This document shows, piece by piece, positions 17,363 through 26,342 of a stretch of 64,000 nt of DNA. The notes under the pieces are model-generated. The model saw only the letters and a list, made by a program, of their open reading frames with translations. It had not been told where the DNA came from and did no database searches. This stretch comes from Streptomyces qinglanensis. Lineage in GTDB: Bacteria; Actinomycetota; Actinomycetes; Streptomycetales; Streptomycetaceae. Both the position numbers and the translations under genes were made by a program. Each line of letters begins with the position of its first letter. The first letter of the stretch is position 1. Location of the stretch: contig NZ_FOGO01000001.1 of assembly GCF_900111245.1 (NCBI RefSeq), positions 806,001 through 870,000 of the forward strand. The letters are read 5' to 3'.

Positions 17363-18550
17363 ATGAAGCGCCGCCGCACGCGTGCTCTGCTCGTCGCCCC
17401 GCTGGTGGGAGCGGTGCTGGCCACCACGGTCGGAGTCACCAGCGGAACGGAGCAGACGCCGGTGACCGGGCCCGCACCGGGTGCCGCCGCCTGGCGCGCA
17501 GACAGTGCGCTGGGGCGCACGCTGCCGGACCCCGCAACGGCGAGCCCCGAACGGGTCGCCGGATTCTTCGCGGAGCTGAGCGGAAACGAACGGCGGGGGC
17601 TGGTGCGGCGCCATCCGATGACGGTGGGAAATCTGGACGGCGTCCCCTTGCGTGTCAGATATCAGGCGAACCGGCTGGCGCTCAAGCGGGAGCAGCGGAG
17701 ACAGTCGGCGCGGGCAACGGCGGAGGGGCTGACCCGGGAGGACCACCGGCAGGCCCGGGAGAAGGTCCGGCGGTACGCCCGGCTGCTCGCTCCCGGACGG
17801 CAGATCCTCGCCTTCGATCCGCGCGGCCGGGGCCAGATCGCCGAGGTCTTCGGAGACCTCGCGCACGCCACCCGGACCGCGGTCGTCGTCCCCGGCTCCG
17901 ACATCGACCTGGCCGACTTCGACCGCGGCGGCGAGAACCGCTACGGCAGGCCCGCCGGGATGGCCGCCGCGCTGCACGACCGGATGGTGCGGCGCGCCCC
18001 GCACACCCGCAGCGCCGTCGTCGCCTGGGTCGGCTACACCACGCCGGTCGGCCTGGGCCCGGACGCCGCGACGGGAAAGCTCGCGGAGGCCGGGGCACCG
18101 CGGCTGGTGCGCTTCCTGGCCGGGCTGAAGCGGACCGGGGCACCGGCACCCGCGGTGCTGTGCCACAGCTACGGATCGGTCGTGTGCGGACGGGCCGCGT
18201 CCCGGCTCGACCGGTCCGAGGCCGCCGGGCTGATCGTCTTCGGCTCCCCGGGAATGCGGGCCGGCTCGGTGGCGGACCTGCACACCCGGGTGCCGGTGTG
18301 GGCGGCACGTGCCGCCGAGGACTGGATCGGCCGCGTGCCGCACGTGCGGGTGCTCGGCCTGGGCCACGGCACCGACCCCGCGGACCCCGGGTTCGGAGCC
18401 CGTGTCGTCACCGCGGCCGACGCCGACGGGCACAGCGGCTATCTGAAGCCGGGCACCGACTCGCTGGACAACTTCGCCTCGATCGCACTGCGTGCCTACG
18501 GCACGGTCCGGTGCGCCCCCGCCTCCCGGGAGTGCGCCGACGCCCGTTGA
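17363..18550 (+). CDS. Secreted alpha/beta hydrolase, DUF1023 family (copy 2)
   Basis: 395-residue paralog of the protein at 12597-13856. The N-terminus MKRRRTRALLVAP plus a hydrophobic stretch to residue 27 is a signal peptide or anchor. The blocks VRYQANRLAL, RQILAFDPRGRG, EVFGDL, CHSYGSVVCG (nucleophile Ser269), GSPGMRAGS, EDWIG and GLGHGTDP are shared in the same order. The C-terminal cysteine pair (VRCAPASREC) is also conserved. The ATG at 17363 follows GGAGGAGGGA, a strong site. Duplicates placed on both sides of one two-component operon suggest a common regulon, which is inference. Confidence 0.85.
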   Translation: MKRRRTRALLVAPLVGAVLATTVGVTSGTEQTPVTGPAPGAAAWRADSALGRTLPDPATASPERVAGFFAELSGNERRGLVRRHPMTVGNLDGVPLRVRYQANRLALKREQRRQSARATAEGLTREDHRQAREKVRRYARLLAPGRQILAFDPRGRGQIAEVFGDLAHATRTAVVVPGSDIDLADFDRGGENRYGRPAGMAAALHDRMVRRAPHTRSAVVAWVGYTTPVGLGPDAATGKLAEAGAPRLVRFLAGLKRTGAPAPAVLCHSYGSVVCGRAASRLDRSEAAGLIVFGSPGMRAGSVADLHTRVPVWAARAAEDWIGRVPHVRVLGLGHGTDPADPGFGARVVTAADADGHSGYLKPGTDSLDNFASIALRAYGTVRCAPASRECADAR

Positions 18551-18745
18551 GGTCCACGTGCCGGGTGAGCGGCGGGCGGATGGTCCGCGCACCGGGCGGG
18601 CAGGCGCGCGCCGGTCGGGTACGCACGGGGCGGGCGGCCGGACACCGGACGAGGCGCACACGGCCCGGGCGCTGGGCGCAGGGCACCGGGGCGGGCCGCG
18701 ACTGCGCGCGCGCCCCGCCCCGGCACCACGGAGCGAGGACCGCGG

Positions 18746-19297
18746 CTACGCGTCGGCCGCGGAGCGGGCGGATCGGGCGGATCGGGCCTCGGCTGCGTCA
18801 GCGGTGGCCGAGGCCATGACCGCGCGGGTCGCCGGGAGATCGCCGGTGCTGCGCGAGTAGTGGTCGATCTTGTAGTCGAGGACCTCGAGCGTGCCGTGCA
18901 GTTCGGCGATCCGGGCGAGCACGTCCTGGCGGGTGGCCTCCAGGAGGGCCTTGCGCTCGCCGAATGTCTGCTCGCCCTGACGCACCATGTCCGCGTAGCG
19001 CACCATGTCCGCCACGGGCATCCCGGTCAGCCGGAGTTTGCCGACCAGATCCAGCCAGTTCAGATCCCGGTCGGAGAAGCGGCGCTGGCCGGTGTGGGAC
19101 CTGTCCACATGCGGCATCAGACCGATCCGCTCGTACCAGCGCAGGGTGTGCGCGCTCAGTCCGCTCAGCTCCGCGGCCTCGCTGATGGTGTAGCGCTGCG
19201 GCCCGTCGGCCTGTCGGCCGGTGCGGGGGGCCTCGGCGCACCGCGCCGGGGTCCGGGGCTGCGATGTCGGCGGTTCCTCCGGCTGCGTCATGGTCAC
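18746..19297 (-). CDS. MerR family transcriptional regulator
   Basis: 183-residue regulator. The winged-helix domain (about residues 35-105) begins YTISEAAELSGLSAHTLRWYERIGLM, a classical MerR start, followed by a dimerization coiled coil (residues 106-150) and a low-complexity Ala/Ser/Arg tail made of repeated RSA units. No metal-binding cysteines are present, so a small organic or redox signal is more likely. The GTG at 19297 is 6 nt past a TAGCGT hexamer and has no ribosome binding site: a leaderless start; an ATG two codons later is possible. It is divergent from the beta-lactamase-like gene. Confidence 0.93.
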   Translation of the reverse strand: MTMTQPEEPPTSQPRTPARCAEAPRTGRQADGPQRYTISEAAELSGLSAHTLRWYERIGLMPHVDRSHTGQRRFSDRDLNWLDLVGKLRLTGMPVADMVRYADMVRQGEQTFGERKALLEATRQDVLARIAELHGTLEVLDYKIDHYSRSTGDLPATRAVMASATADAAEARSARSARSAADA

Positions 19298-19303
19298 AAG
19301 TGA

Positions 19304-19334
19304 ACGCTACGGACTTGGAGTGCGCTCGAAGCAA
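19304..19334 (-). promoter_or_regulatory. MerR-type promoter with 19-bp spacer and internal dyad operator
   Basis: Read on the minus strand: -35 TTGCTT (19334-19329), 19-nt spacer, -10 TAGCGT (19309-19304). The dyad CTTGGAGTGCGCTCGAAG (19314-19331) fills the spacer and touches the -35 box. A long spacer with a centred dyad is the hallmark of MerR-controlled promoters, so the gene is probably autoregulated. Confidence 0.75.
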
Positions 19335-19376
19335 GGGGGGAATCGTCGGCACTTCGGCGCCGTTAGGCTCGGTGCC

Positions 19377-20192
19377 ATGGACAGCCTGCGGATGATCGAG
19401 ACCTGGCCGGTGCCCACAGCCGCGGCGGCCGTCGTACGCGCCGACGGGACCGTGGCCGGGACCCGCGGCCCGGCCGCGCAGCGCTTCGCGCTGGCCTCGG
19501 TCACCAAGCCGCTGACCGCCTACGCGGCGCTGATGGCGCTGGAGGAGGGCGCCGTCGAACTGGACGAACCTGCCGGACCCGAAGGGTCGACGGTGCGGCA
19601 CCTGCTGGCGCACACCTCGGGGCTGGCCTTCGACGAACCCCGGACCATGGCCGAGCCCGGCACCCGCCGGATCTACTCGAACGCGGGATTCGAAGCACTG
19701 GCCGACCATCTCGCCAAAGCGACCGAGATGCCCTTCCCGCAGTATCTGCGCGAGGGCGTGCTCGATCCGCTGGGCATGGCGGGCACCGAACTGGACGGCT
19801 CGGCCGCCAAGGACGGCTTCTCCACCCTGGCCGACCTGACCCGTTTCGCCGCCGAACTGCAGTCCCCCACGCTGCTGGACCCCTCCACGGTGCGGCAGGC
19901 GACCTCGGTGGTCTTCCCCGGGCTCAGCGGGGTGCTGCCCGGCTACGGTCATCAGAAGCCGAACGACTGGGGCCTGGGGTTCGAGATCCGCGGCGCCAAG
20001 TCCCCGCACTGGACGGGCGAGACGTCCGCACCCGGCACTTTCGGACACTTCGGCCAGTCCGGCACGTTCCTGTGGGTCGACCCGCGGGCCGGCGCGGCCT
20101 GCGTGGTATTGACCGACCGGGACTTCGGGCCCTGGGCCGTGGAGGCGTGGACACCGTTCACCGACGCGGTGCTGGCCGAGTTGGCGGGCTGA
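19377..20192 (+). CDS. Serine hydrolase, class C beta-lactamase-like
   Basis: 271-residue cytoplasmic-looking hydrolase of the beta-lactamase/penicillin-binding-protein-like family. The catalytic SxxK motif is SVTK (Ser41-Lys44), the Tyr motif is YSN (Tyr101-Asn103), and HFGQSG stands in the place of the KTG box. No signal peptide is seen, so it is more likely an esterase-type member than a secreted beta-lactamase. It is shorter than typical class C enzymes. The ATG at 19377 lies 7 nt after TAGGCT, a leaderless start. It shares its control region with the MerR gene, which may regulate it. Confidence 0.88.
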   Translation: MDSLRMIETWPVPTAAAAVVRADGTVAGTRGPAAQRFALASVTKPLTAYAALMALEEGAVELDEPAGPEGSTVRHLLAHTSGLAFDEPRTMAEPGTRRIYSNAGFEALADHLAKATEMPFPQYLREGVLDPLGMAGTELDGSAAKDGFSTLADLTRFAAELQSPTLLDPSTVRQATSVVFPGLSGVLPGYGHQKPNDWGLGFEIRGAKSPHWTGETSAPGTFGHFGQSGTFLWVDPRAGAACVVLTDRDFGPWAVEAWTPFTDAVLAELAG

Positions 20193-20196
20193 GGCG

Positions 20197-20259
20197 GCAT
20201 ACGCACCACCGCGTACGCGGGAGGACCCCACGCGACGGCGTACGCGGGAGAGCGTATGC
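20197..20259. repeat. Repeated CGTACGCGGGAG units within an inverted pair
   Basis: GCGTACGCGGGAG appears twice between the convergent hydrolase and pirin genes. GCATACGC (20197-20204) and GCGTATGC (20252-20259) are mirror copies and could close a hairpin acting as a bidirectional terminator. Confidence 0.45.
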
Positions 20260-20313
20260 GGCAGGAGGCCGCACGCCGTGGTGCGGGGACTCGGCCGGCA
20301 GGCGGGAGGAGGC

Positions 20314-21036
20314 TCAGCCGTAGGCGGGCTCCGCGTGCATCTCCCACAGCAGCAGTTCGGCCCCGCCCTCGGCACGCAGTTCCCGGCCCGCCCGCTGTCC
20401 GGTCAGGCGCGCCGCGTCGCCCTCCCCCAGCACCGGCCCGTCCGGCGTCGTGCCGTTCAGCGCCGTACCGTCCAGTGCCGTGCCGTCCAGCAGCACGCGG
20501 CCGCGCGCGACATGGACGTAGCAGTAGGCCGCGTCGGGCACCGCAGCGCGCTCCCCGTCGGCGAGGCGGCGCACGTGCAGCACGGCCTCGGTGCGCGGCA
20601 GCGCGAACGGGGTGCTGTCCGCGATGCCCCGCACCACCTCGTACTCGGGTGCGGTGCCGAACACGCCCGGAACCAGCCACATCTGGACGAAGCGCAGCTC
20701 ATCAGTGCCCGCGTTGCGTTCGCTGTGCCGCACACCGCTGCCGGCGCCGAGCCGCTGCACGTCACCGGGGCGCACCACGGTGGCGTGCCCGGCGGAATCG
20801 GTGTGCTCCAGCTCGCCCTCGACGACCCAGGTGACGATCTCCACATCGCGGTGCGGGTGCGTGTCGAATCCGGCACCCGGTGCGAGCCGCTCCTCGTTGC
20901 AGGCCACCAGCAGGCCGAAGCCGGTGTTGCCCGGGTCGTAGAAACCGGAGAAGGAGAAGGCGTGCCGGGTGTCGATCCCGGCGCCCGCGTCACCGCCCCG
21001 ATACCTGTCCTCGGCCCGCCACACAACCTGTGTCAT
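20314..21036 (-). CDS. Pirin family protein (cupin)
   Basis: 240-residue bicupin of the pirin family. The N-terminal motif FDTHPHRDVEIVTWVVEGELEHTDS holds the metal-binding His-x-His and later His and Glu residues. Bacterial pirins act as quercetin dioxygenases or as redox modulators of metabolic enzymes, including pyruvate dehydrogenase E1 in Serratia; which applies here is unknown. A small repeated LDGTALDGTALNGT loop lies in the C-terminal half. The ATG at 21036 lies 7 nt after TACCGT with no ribosome binding site, a leaderless start. Confidence 0.92.
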   Translation of the reverse strand: MTQVVWRAEDRYRGGDAGAGIDTRHAFSFSGFYDPGNTGFGLLVACNEERLAPGAGFDTHPHRDVEIVTWVVEGELEHTDSAGHATVVRPGDVQRLGAGSGVRHSERNAGTDELRFVQMWLVPGVFGTAPEYEVVRGIADSTPFALPRTEAVLHVRRLADGERAAVPDAAYCYVHVARGRVLLDGTALDGTALNGTTPDGPVLGEGDAARLTGQRAGRELRAEGGAELLLWEMHAEPAYG

Positions 21037-21242
21037 GCGCCCCACGGTAGCCGCGGAGCCGCCGGGCAGGGCACGGCCCTCGGCCGGCGTGCGGGCGGCG
21101 GGATGCGCCGTGCGCCGGAGCCGGCGCACGCCCCATCGCGCTCCTCGGCCGGGGGCGAGGAGAAGGGCCCGAGCTCGGATCCTTCGCCGGCCCCTCGCGC
21201 CCCCGCGCCCGGTACGGGCATCCGGTAAGGCAGGCTTGTCCC

Positions 21243-22430
21243 GTGCCCGAAGCCTCAGATCCACCACCCCAGCACCCCCATCTGGCCACCCTTCGCCGTC
21301 TGGAACAGTCCTCCGGGAAACTCGCCGCCGCCGCCATCGCGCGGATGGACGAGCAGCTTCCCTGGTACCGCGCCATGCCGCCGGAGAACCGCTCCTGGAT
21401 CGGCCTGGTCGCGCAGGCGGGCATCGCGGCCTTCACCGAGTGGTTCCGGCACCCGGAGACGCCGCAGGCCATCAGCACCGACGTGTTCGGCACCGCGCCG
21501 CGGGAACTGACGCGCGCGATCACCCTGCGGCAGACCGTGGAGATGGTCCGCACCACGATCGAGGTCGTCGAGGCGGCGATCGACGAGGTGGCCGCGCCCG
21601 GCGACGAGGCGGTGCTGCGCGAGGCGCTGCTGGTGTACGCGCGGGAGATCGCGTTCGCGACCGCGCAGGTGTACGCGCAGGCCGCCGAGGCGCGCGGCGC
21701 ATGGGACGCCCGGCTGGAGTCGCTCGTCGTCAACGCGGTGCTCTCCGGCGAGGCGGACGAGGGTGCCGTCTCCCGGGCCGCGGCACTGGGCTGGAACTCC
21801 CCCGAGCATGTGGCCGTGGTCCTGGGAACCGCGCCGGACGGCGACAGCGAACTGACCGTCGAGGCCATCCGGCGCGCCTCCCGGCAGGCGAAGCTGCAGG
21901 TGCTCACCGGGGTGCTCGGCAGCCGCCTGGTGGTGATCGCCGGAGGGTCGGACGATCCGCTGAAGGCGGCCAAGTCGCTGATCGGGCCGTTCGCGGCGGG
22001 GCCGGTGGTCGCCGGACCGGTGGTGGGCGACCTGCTGGCCGCGACGCGCTCGGCACAGGCGGCGATGGCGGGCCTGAAGGCGTGCGCCGCCTGGCCGGAC
22101 GCTCCCCGTCCGGTCCTCGCGGACGACCTGCTGCCGGAGCGCGCGATGGCGGGCGACCCGGTCGCGCGGGAGCTGTTGGTGGAGGAGATCTACAGACCGT
22201 TGGAGGAGGCCGGATCTGCGCTGCTGGAGACGCTCAGCGTCTATCTGGAGCAGGCGAGTAGCCTGGAAGGCGCGGCACGGATGCTGTTCGTGCATCCCAA
22301 CACCGTCCGCTACCGGCTACGACGTGTGACGGACGTCACCGGGTGGTCTCCGTCGGATGTCCGGTCGGCATTCACTCTGCGTGTCGCACTGATCCTGGGG
22401 CGTCTCGCCGACTTCGGAGGTCAGCCGTAA
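21243..22430 (+). CDS. fasR: PucR-type activator of fatty-acid synthesis, FasR
   Basis: 395-residue regulator. The C-terminal PucR helix-turn-helix (AARMLFVHPNTVRYRLRRV, about residues 345-375) is preceded by a GGDEF-like/CdaR central domain and an N-terminal helical sensor. Its place immediately upstream of fabD-fabH-acpP-fabF is that of Streptomyces FasR, which activates this operon. This is established for S. coelicolor. The GTG at 21243 stands 6 nt after CAGGCT, so it may be leaderless. It is divergent from the pirin. Confidence 0.93.
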   Translation: MPEASDPPPQHPHLATLRRLEQSSGKLAAAAIARMDEQLPWYRAMPPENRSWIGLVAQAGIAAFTEWFRHPETPQAISTDVFGTAPRELTRAITLRQTVEMVRTTIEVVEAAIDEVAAPGDEAVLREALLVYAREIAFATAQVYAQAAEARGAWDARLESLVVNAVLSGEADEGAVSRAAALGWNSPEHVAVVLGTAPDGDSELTVEAIRRASRQAKLQVLTGVLGSRLVVIAGGSDDPLKAAKSLIGPFAAGPVVAGPVVGDLLAATRSAQAAMAGLKACAAWPDAPRPVLADDLLPERAMAGDPVARELLVEEIYRPLEEAGSALLETLSVYLEQASSLEGAARMLFVHPNTVRYRLRRVTDVTGWSPSDVRSAFTLRVALILGRLADFGGQP

Positions 22431-22450
22431 GCTGACGGGCACCTTTTGTC

Positions 22451-22504
22451 GAGGGTCCACAATTACCCTCCCCGTTCTTCGTCTCGGTCCCCACCGGCCG
22501 AGAC
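22451..22504. promoter_or_regulatory. Two inverted repeats in the fabD leader
   Basis: GAGGGT-N8-ACCCTC (22451-22470) and GTCTCGG-N10-CCGAGAC (22481-22504) lie in the 100-nt gap between fasR and fabD. The first, with an AT-rich centre, is a candidate FasR site or promoter; the second could be a leader hairpin. Confidence 0.4.
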
Positions 22505-22530
22505 CCGTGTCCACAGGAGAGAGTGAAAGA

Positions 22531-23478
22531 GTGCTCGTACTCGTCGCTCCCGGCCAAGGCGCCCAGAAGCCTGGCCTGCTGACCCCCTGGCTCGAACTCC
22601 CCGGCGCCGCCGACCGGCTGGCCCGGTGGTCCGCCGCCATCGACCTGGACCTGGTGCACTACGGCACCGAGGCCGACGCCGACGCGATCCGGGACACGTC
22701 CGTGGCCCAGCCGCTGCTGGTGGCCACCGCCCTGCTGTCCGGCGACGCGCTGCTGGCGGCCGGCCCCGCGCAGGACGCACCCGGCCGGGCCGCCGCCGTC
22801 GGCGCCTTCGCCGGACACAGCGTCGGCGAACTGGCCGCCGCGGCGCTGAGCGGGGTGCTCAGCCCGCTGGAGGCGCTGCGCATCGTCCGCGCCCGGGGGG
22901 CGGCGATGGCCGAGGCCGCCGCCGCTGCCGAGACCGGGATGTCCGCCGTGCTGGGCGGGGACCCGGACGTGGTCGCCGGGCACCTGGAGAAGCACGGTCT
23001 GACCCCCGCGAACATGAACGGCGCGGGCCAGGTCGTGGCCGCCGGTACCGCCGAGCAGCTCGCGGCGCTCTCCGCCGACCGCCCCGAGAAGGCGCGGGTC
23101 ATCCCGCTGAAGGTGGCCGGGGCCTTCCACACCGACCACATGGCGAGCGCGCTGCCCGCCATGGAGGCGGCCGTCGCGGACGTGACACCGGGCGCACCGG
23201 TCACCCGCTACGTCTCCAACTTCGACGGCGAAGTCGTGGAGTCGGGCGCGGACGTCGTACGCCGGCTGGTGCACCAGATCTCCGCGCCGGTGCGCTGGGA
23301 CCTGTGCATGGAGACGTTCCAGCGGCTGGGCGCCACGGCGCTGATCGAACTGTGCCCCGGCGGCACCCTGACCGGCCTGGCCAAGCGCGCCCTGCCGGAC
23401 GTACGGACGCTGGCGCTGAAGTCGCCCGACGACCTCGCCGCGGCACGGGATCTCGTCGCCGCCCACACGTCCGCCTGA
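22531..23478 (+). CDS. fabD: Malonyl-CoA:ACP transacylase
   Basis: 315-residue enzyme that moves malonyl from CoA to ACP. The nucleophile is Ser97 in GHSVGE, the catalytic His200 lies in GAFHTDHM, and the N-terminus has the oxyanion loop APGQGAQ. The GTG at 22531 is chosen because it gives MLVLVAPGQGAQ, as in other Streptomyces, and AGGAGA lies 10 nt upstream; a GTG at 22507 is less likely. First gene of the type II fatty-acid operon. In streptomycetes FabD also serves polyketide synthases. Confidence 0.96.
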   Translation: MLVLVAPGQGAQKPGLLTPWLELPGAADRLARWSAAIDLDLVHYGTEADADAIRDTSVAQPLLVATALLSGDALLAAGPAQDAPGRAAAVGAFAGHSVGELAAAALSGVLSPLEALRIVRARGAAMAEAAAAAETGMSAVLGGDPDVVAGHLEKHGLTPANMNGAGQVVAAGTAEQLAALSADRPEKARVIPLKVAGAFHTDHMASALPAMEAAVADVTPGAPVTRYVSNFDGEVVESGADVVRRLVHQISAPVRWDLCMETFQRLGATALIELCPGGTLTGLAKRALPDVRTLALKSPDDLAAARDLVAAHTSA

Positions 23479-23499
23479 CCTCCAAGGAGCCCGAGAAGC

Positions 23500-24534
23500 A
23501 TGACCGCGAAGATCAAGCCCGCGCAGGGCTCGCCGTATGCGCGCATTCTCGGCGTCGGCGGATACAGGCCGACCCGGGTGGTACCGAACGAGGAGATCCT
23601 CAAGCACATCGACTCCTCCGACGAGTGGATCCGCTCCCGTTCGGGCATCGCGACCCGGCACTGGGCGGGCCCGGAGGAGACGGTCGCCGAGATGACCCTG
23701 GAGGCCGCGGGCAAGGCCGTCGCGGACGCCGGAGTCACTCCCGACCAGGTGGACGCGGTCATCATCTCGACCGTCTCGCACTTCAAGCAGACCCCGGCGG
23801 TGGCCACCGAGATCGCCGACCGAATGGGCGCGGGCAAGGCGGCGGCCTTCGACATCAACGCGGGCTGCGCCGGCTTCGGCTACGGACTCACTCTGGCCAA
23901 GAGCCTGATCGTCGAGGGCAGCGCGCGGCATGTGCTGGTGGTCGGCGCCGAGCGGCTCTCCGACCTGACCGACCTGACCGACCGCTCCACGGCGTTCCTG
24001 TTCGGGGACGGTGCCGGAGCCGTCGTCGTCGGCCCGTCGGACGAGCCCGGTTTCGGTCCCTCGATCTGGGGCTCGGAGGGCGACAAGCGGGACGTCATCT
24101 CGCAGACCGTCCCCTGGGACGGCTTCCGGGTCGGCGACGTCGCACAGCTTCCGCTGAGCGAGGACGGCTCGGTGAAGTTCCCCGCCCTGCGCCAGGAGGG
24201 CCAGACGGTCTTCCGCTGGGCCGTCTTCGAGATGGCCAAGGTCGCGCAGCAGGCCCTGGACGCCGCCGGGATAACCCCCGAGGACCTGGACGTCTTCATC
24301 CCGCACCAGGCCAACATGCGGATCATCGACTCGATGGTGAAGACTCTCAAGCTGCCCGAACACGTCACGGTCGCCCGGGACGTGGAGACCACGGGCAACA
24401 CCTCGGCTGCCTCCATCCCGCTGGCGATGGAGCGGCTGCTGGCGACCGGGAGGGCGAAGAGCGGCGACACCGCCCTCGTCATCGGCTTCGGGGCGGGTCT
24501 CGTCTACGCCGCCACGGTCGTTACTCTCCCCTAG
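23500..24534 (+). CDS. fabH: Beta-ketoacyl-ACP synthase III
   Basis: 344-residue condensing enzyme that starts fatty-acid chains from acyl-CoA and malonyl-ACP. The active-site Cys123 is in NAGCAGFGYG, the His in PHQANMR and the Asn in TGNTSAAS, the full Cys-His-Asn triad. Streptomyces FabH accepts branched starters and so sets the iso/anteiso fatty-acid pattern. ATG with AAGGAG upstream, 21 nt after the fabD stop. Confidence 0.97.
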   Translation: MTAKIKPAQGSPYARILGVGGYRPTRVVPNEEILKHIDSSDEWIRSRSGIATRHWAGPEETVAEMTLEAAGKAVADAGVTPDQVDAVIISTVSHFKQTPAVATEIADRMGAGKAAAFDINAGCAGFGYGLTLAKSLIVEGSARHVLVVGAERLSDLTDLTDRSTAFLFGDGAGAVVVGPSDEPGFGPSIWGSEGDKRDVISQTVPWDGFRVGDVAQLPLSEDGSVKFPALRQEGQTVFRWAVFEMAKVAQQALDAAGITPEDLDVFIPHQANMRIIDSMVKTLKLPEHVTVARDVETTGNTSAASIPLAMERLLATGRAKSGDTALVIGFGAGLVYAATVVTLP

Positions 24535-24605
24535 TCAAGATCCGAGCAGCCCCGTACGACAGGGTCGGGCGCTGCGGACTCACCGCTACACGAAGGAGCG
24601 CCGCA

Positions 24606-24854
24606 ATGGCCGCCACTCAGGAAGAGATCGTCTCGGGCCTCGCCGAGATCGTGAACGAGATCGCCGGTATCCCGGCCGAGGACGTCCAGCTCGAGAAGTC
24701 CTTCACGGACGACCTGGACGTGGACTCGCTGTCCATGGTCGAGGTGGTCGTCGCCGCCGAGGAGCGCTTCGGCGTGAAGATCCCGGACGACGACGTCAAG
24801 AACCTCAAGACCGTCGGCGACGCGACCGACTACATCCTCAAGCACCAGAGCTGA
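24606..24854 (+). CDS. acpP: Acyl carrier protein
   Basis: 82-residue acidic carrier with the phosphopantetheine site Ser41 in DDLDVDSLSMVE. It has the expected length and four-helix pattern. ATG preceded by AAGGAG at a slightly long distance. Holds the growing acyl chain for FabD, FabH and FabF. Confidence 0.97.
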   Translation: MAATQEEIVSGLAEIVNEIAGIPAEDVQLEKSFTDDLDVDSLSMVEVVVAAEERFGVKIPDDDVKNLKTVGDATDYILKHQS

Positions 24855-24933
24855 GACATCCGTTGACGCGTTTGTCGCCACCCGGCATGCGGGTGGCTCA
24901 AACGAGTCACCCCCTACCGTGGAGAGAATTCCA

Positions 24934-26199
24934 GTGAACGCGACCAATCACTCCGTGGTCGTCACCGGTATCGGCGCAACCACACCGCTGGGTGGCGACA
25001 GCGCATCGACCTGGCAAGGGCTCGTCGCCGGGCGCTCGGGCGCGGCGCTCCTCGAGGAGGAGTGGGCCGCCGACCTGCCGGTACGGATCGCGGCACGGGC
25101 CGCGGTCGACCCGAGCGAGGTCATCCCCCGCCCCCAGGCCAGGCGGCTGGACCGCTCGGCGCAGTTCGCGCTGATCGCGGCACGCGAGGCGTGGGCCGAC
25201 GCGGGCTTCACGGCCCGGGCCGGCGAGGACGCCTCCGTCAACCCGGACCGGCTGGGCGCCGTGGTGGCGTCCGGGATCGGCGGCGTGACCACGCTGCTGG
25301 ACCAGTACGACGTGCTGCGCGAGAAGGGCGTCCGCCGCGTCTCGCCGCACACGGTGCCGATGCTGATGCCGAACGGCCCCTCGGCCAACGTGGGCCTGGA
25401 GGTCAACGCCAGGGCCGGGGTGCACACCCCGGTCAGCGCCTGCGCCTCCGGCTCCGAGGCGGTCGGGTACGCGATCGAGATGATCCGCACCGGCCGCGCC
25501 GACATCGTCGTCGCGGGCGGTACCGAGGCGGCCATCCACCCGCTGCCGATCGTCGCGTTCGGCAACATGATGGCGATGTCCAAGAACAACGAGAACCCGC
25601 AGGGCGCCTCCCGCCCCTTCGACGTGGACCGCAACGGGTTCGTGCTCGGCGAGGGCGCCGGGGTGATCGTGCTGGAGTCGGCCGAGCACGCGCGGCGGCG
25701 CGGGGCCCGGGTCTACGCCGAGGCGGTGGGCCAGGGCATCTCCGCCGACAGCCACGACATCGTGCAGCCGGAGCCCTCGGGCAACGGCATCGCGCACGCG
25801 CTGCAGCACCTGGCCGCCAACACCGACCTGGACCCGGCCGAGGTCATGCACATCAACGCGCACGCGACCTCGACCCCGCAGGGCGACCTGGCGGAGCTGA
25901 AGGCGCTGCGCAAGGTGTTCGGCGACGACGTCGACCACATGAGCATCTCGGCGACCAAGTCGATGACCGGGCATCTGCTCGGCGGCGCGGGCGGTGTCGA
26001 GACGGTGGCCACGGTGCTGGCGCTGCACAACCGCACGGCGCCGCCGACCATCAACATCGACAACCTCGACCCGGAGGTGGACGGCGACATCGTGCGCGAT
26101 GCCGCCCGCGAACTCCCGGCCGAGGGCCGGATCGCCGCGCTGAACAACTCCTTCGGCTTCGGCGGCCACAACGTGGTGCTGGCGTTCCGTACGGTGTGA
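24934..26199 (+). CDS. fabF: Beta-ketoacyl-ACP synthase II
   Basis: 421-residue elongation condensing enzyme. The nucleophile is Cys170 in VSACASGSEA; the two His residues are in NAHATSTPQGD and TGHLLGGAGG, with the FGFGGHN glycine loop near the end. The GTG at 24934 with GGAGAG upstream is the start. It is the last gene of the operon and is followed at once by a very strong terminator. Confidence 0.97.
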   Translation: MNATNHSVVVTGIGATTPLGGDSASTWQGLVAGRSGAALLEEEWAADLPVRIAARAAVDPSEVIPRPQARRLDRSAQFALIAAREAWADAGFTARAGEDASVNPDRLGAVVASGIGGVTTLLDQYDVLREKGVRRVSPHTVPMLMPNGPSANVGLEVNARAGVHTPVSACASGSEAVGYAIEMIRTGRADIVVAGGTEAAIHPLPIVAFGNMMAMSKNNENPQGASRPFDVDRNGFVLGEGAGVIVLESAEHARRRGARVYAEAVGQGISADSHDIVQPEPSGNGIAHALQHLAANTDLDPAEVMHINAHATSTPQGDLAELKALRKVFGDDVDHMSISATKSMTGHLLGGAGGVETVATVLALHNRTAPPTINIDNLDPEVDGDIVRDAARELPAEGRIAALNNSFGFGGHNVVLAFRTV

Positions 26200-26233
26200 T
26201 CCCGCGCGCGGTCCCGGACCGCGTCCAGGCGCG

Positions 26234-26279
26234 ACAGGGGTGAGGGGCGGCCTTCCCGGAGGCCGCCCCTCACCCCTGT
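26234..26279 (+). terminator. Terminator of the fatty-acid operon
   Basis: Perfect 20-bp stem (26234-26253 with 26260-26279) with loop TCCCGG, 35 nt after fabF. Confidence 0.92.
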
Positions 26280-26342
26280 GCTGTCCCCCGCCCGTCTTCC
26301 GGTGCTGCCCGGCCGCCCGGCTGCCCAGCTGCCCGGCTGCCG

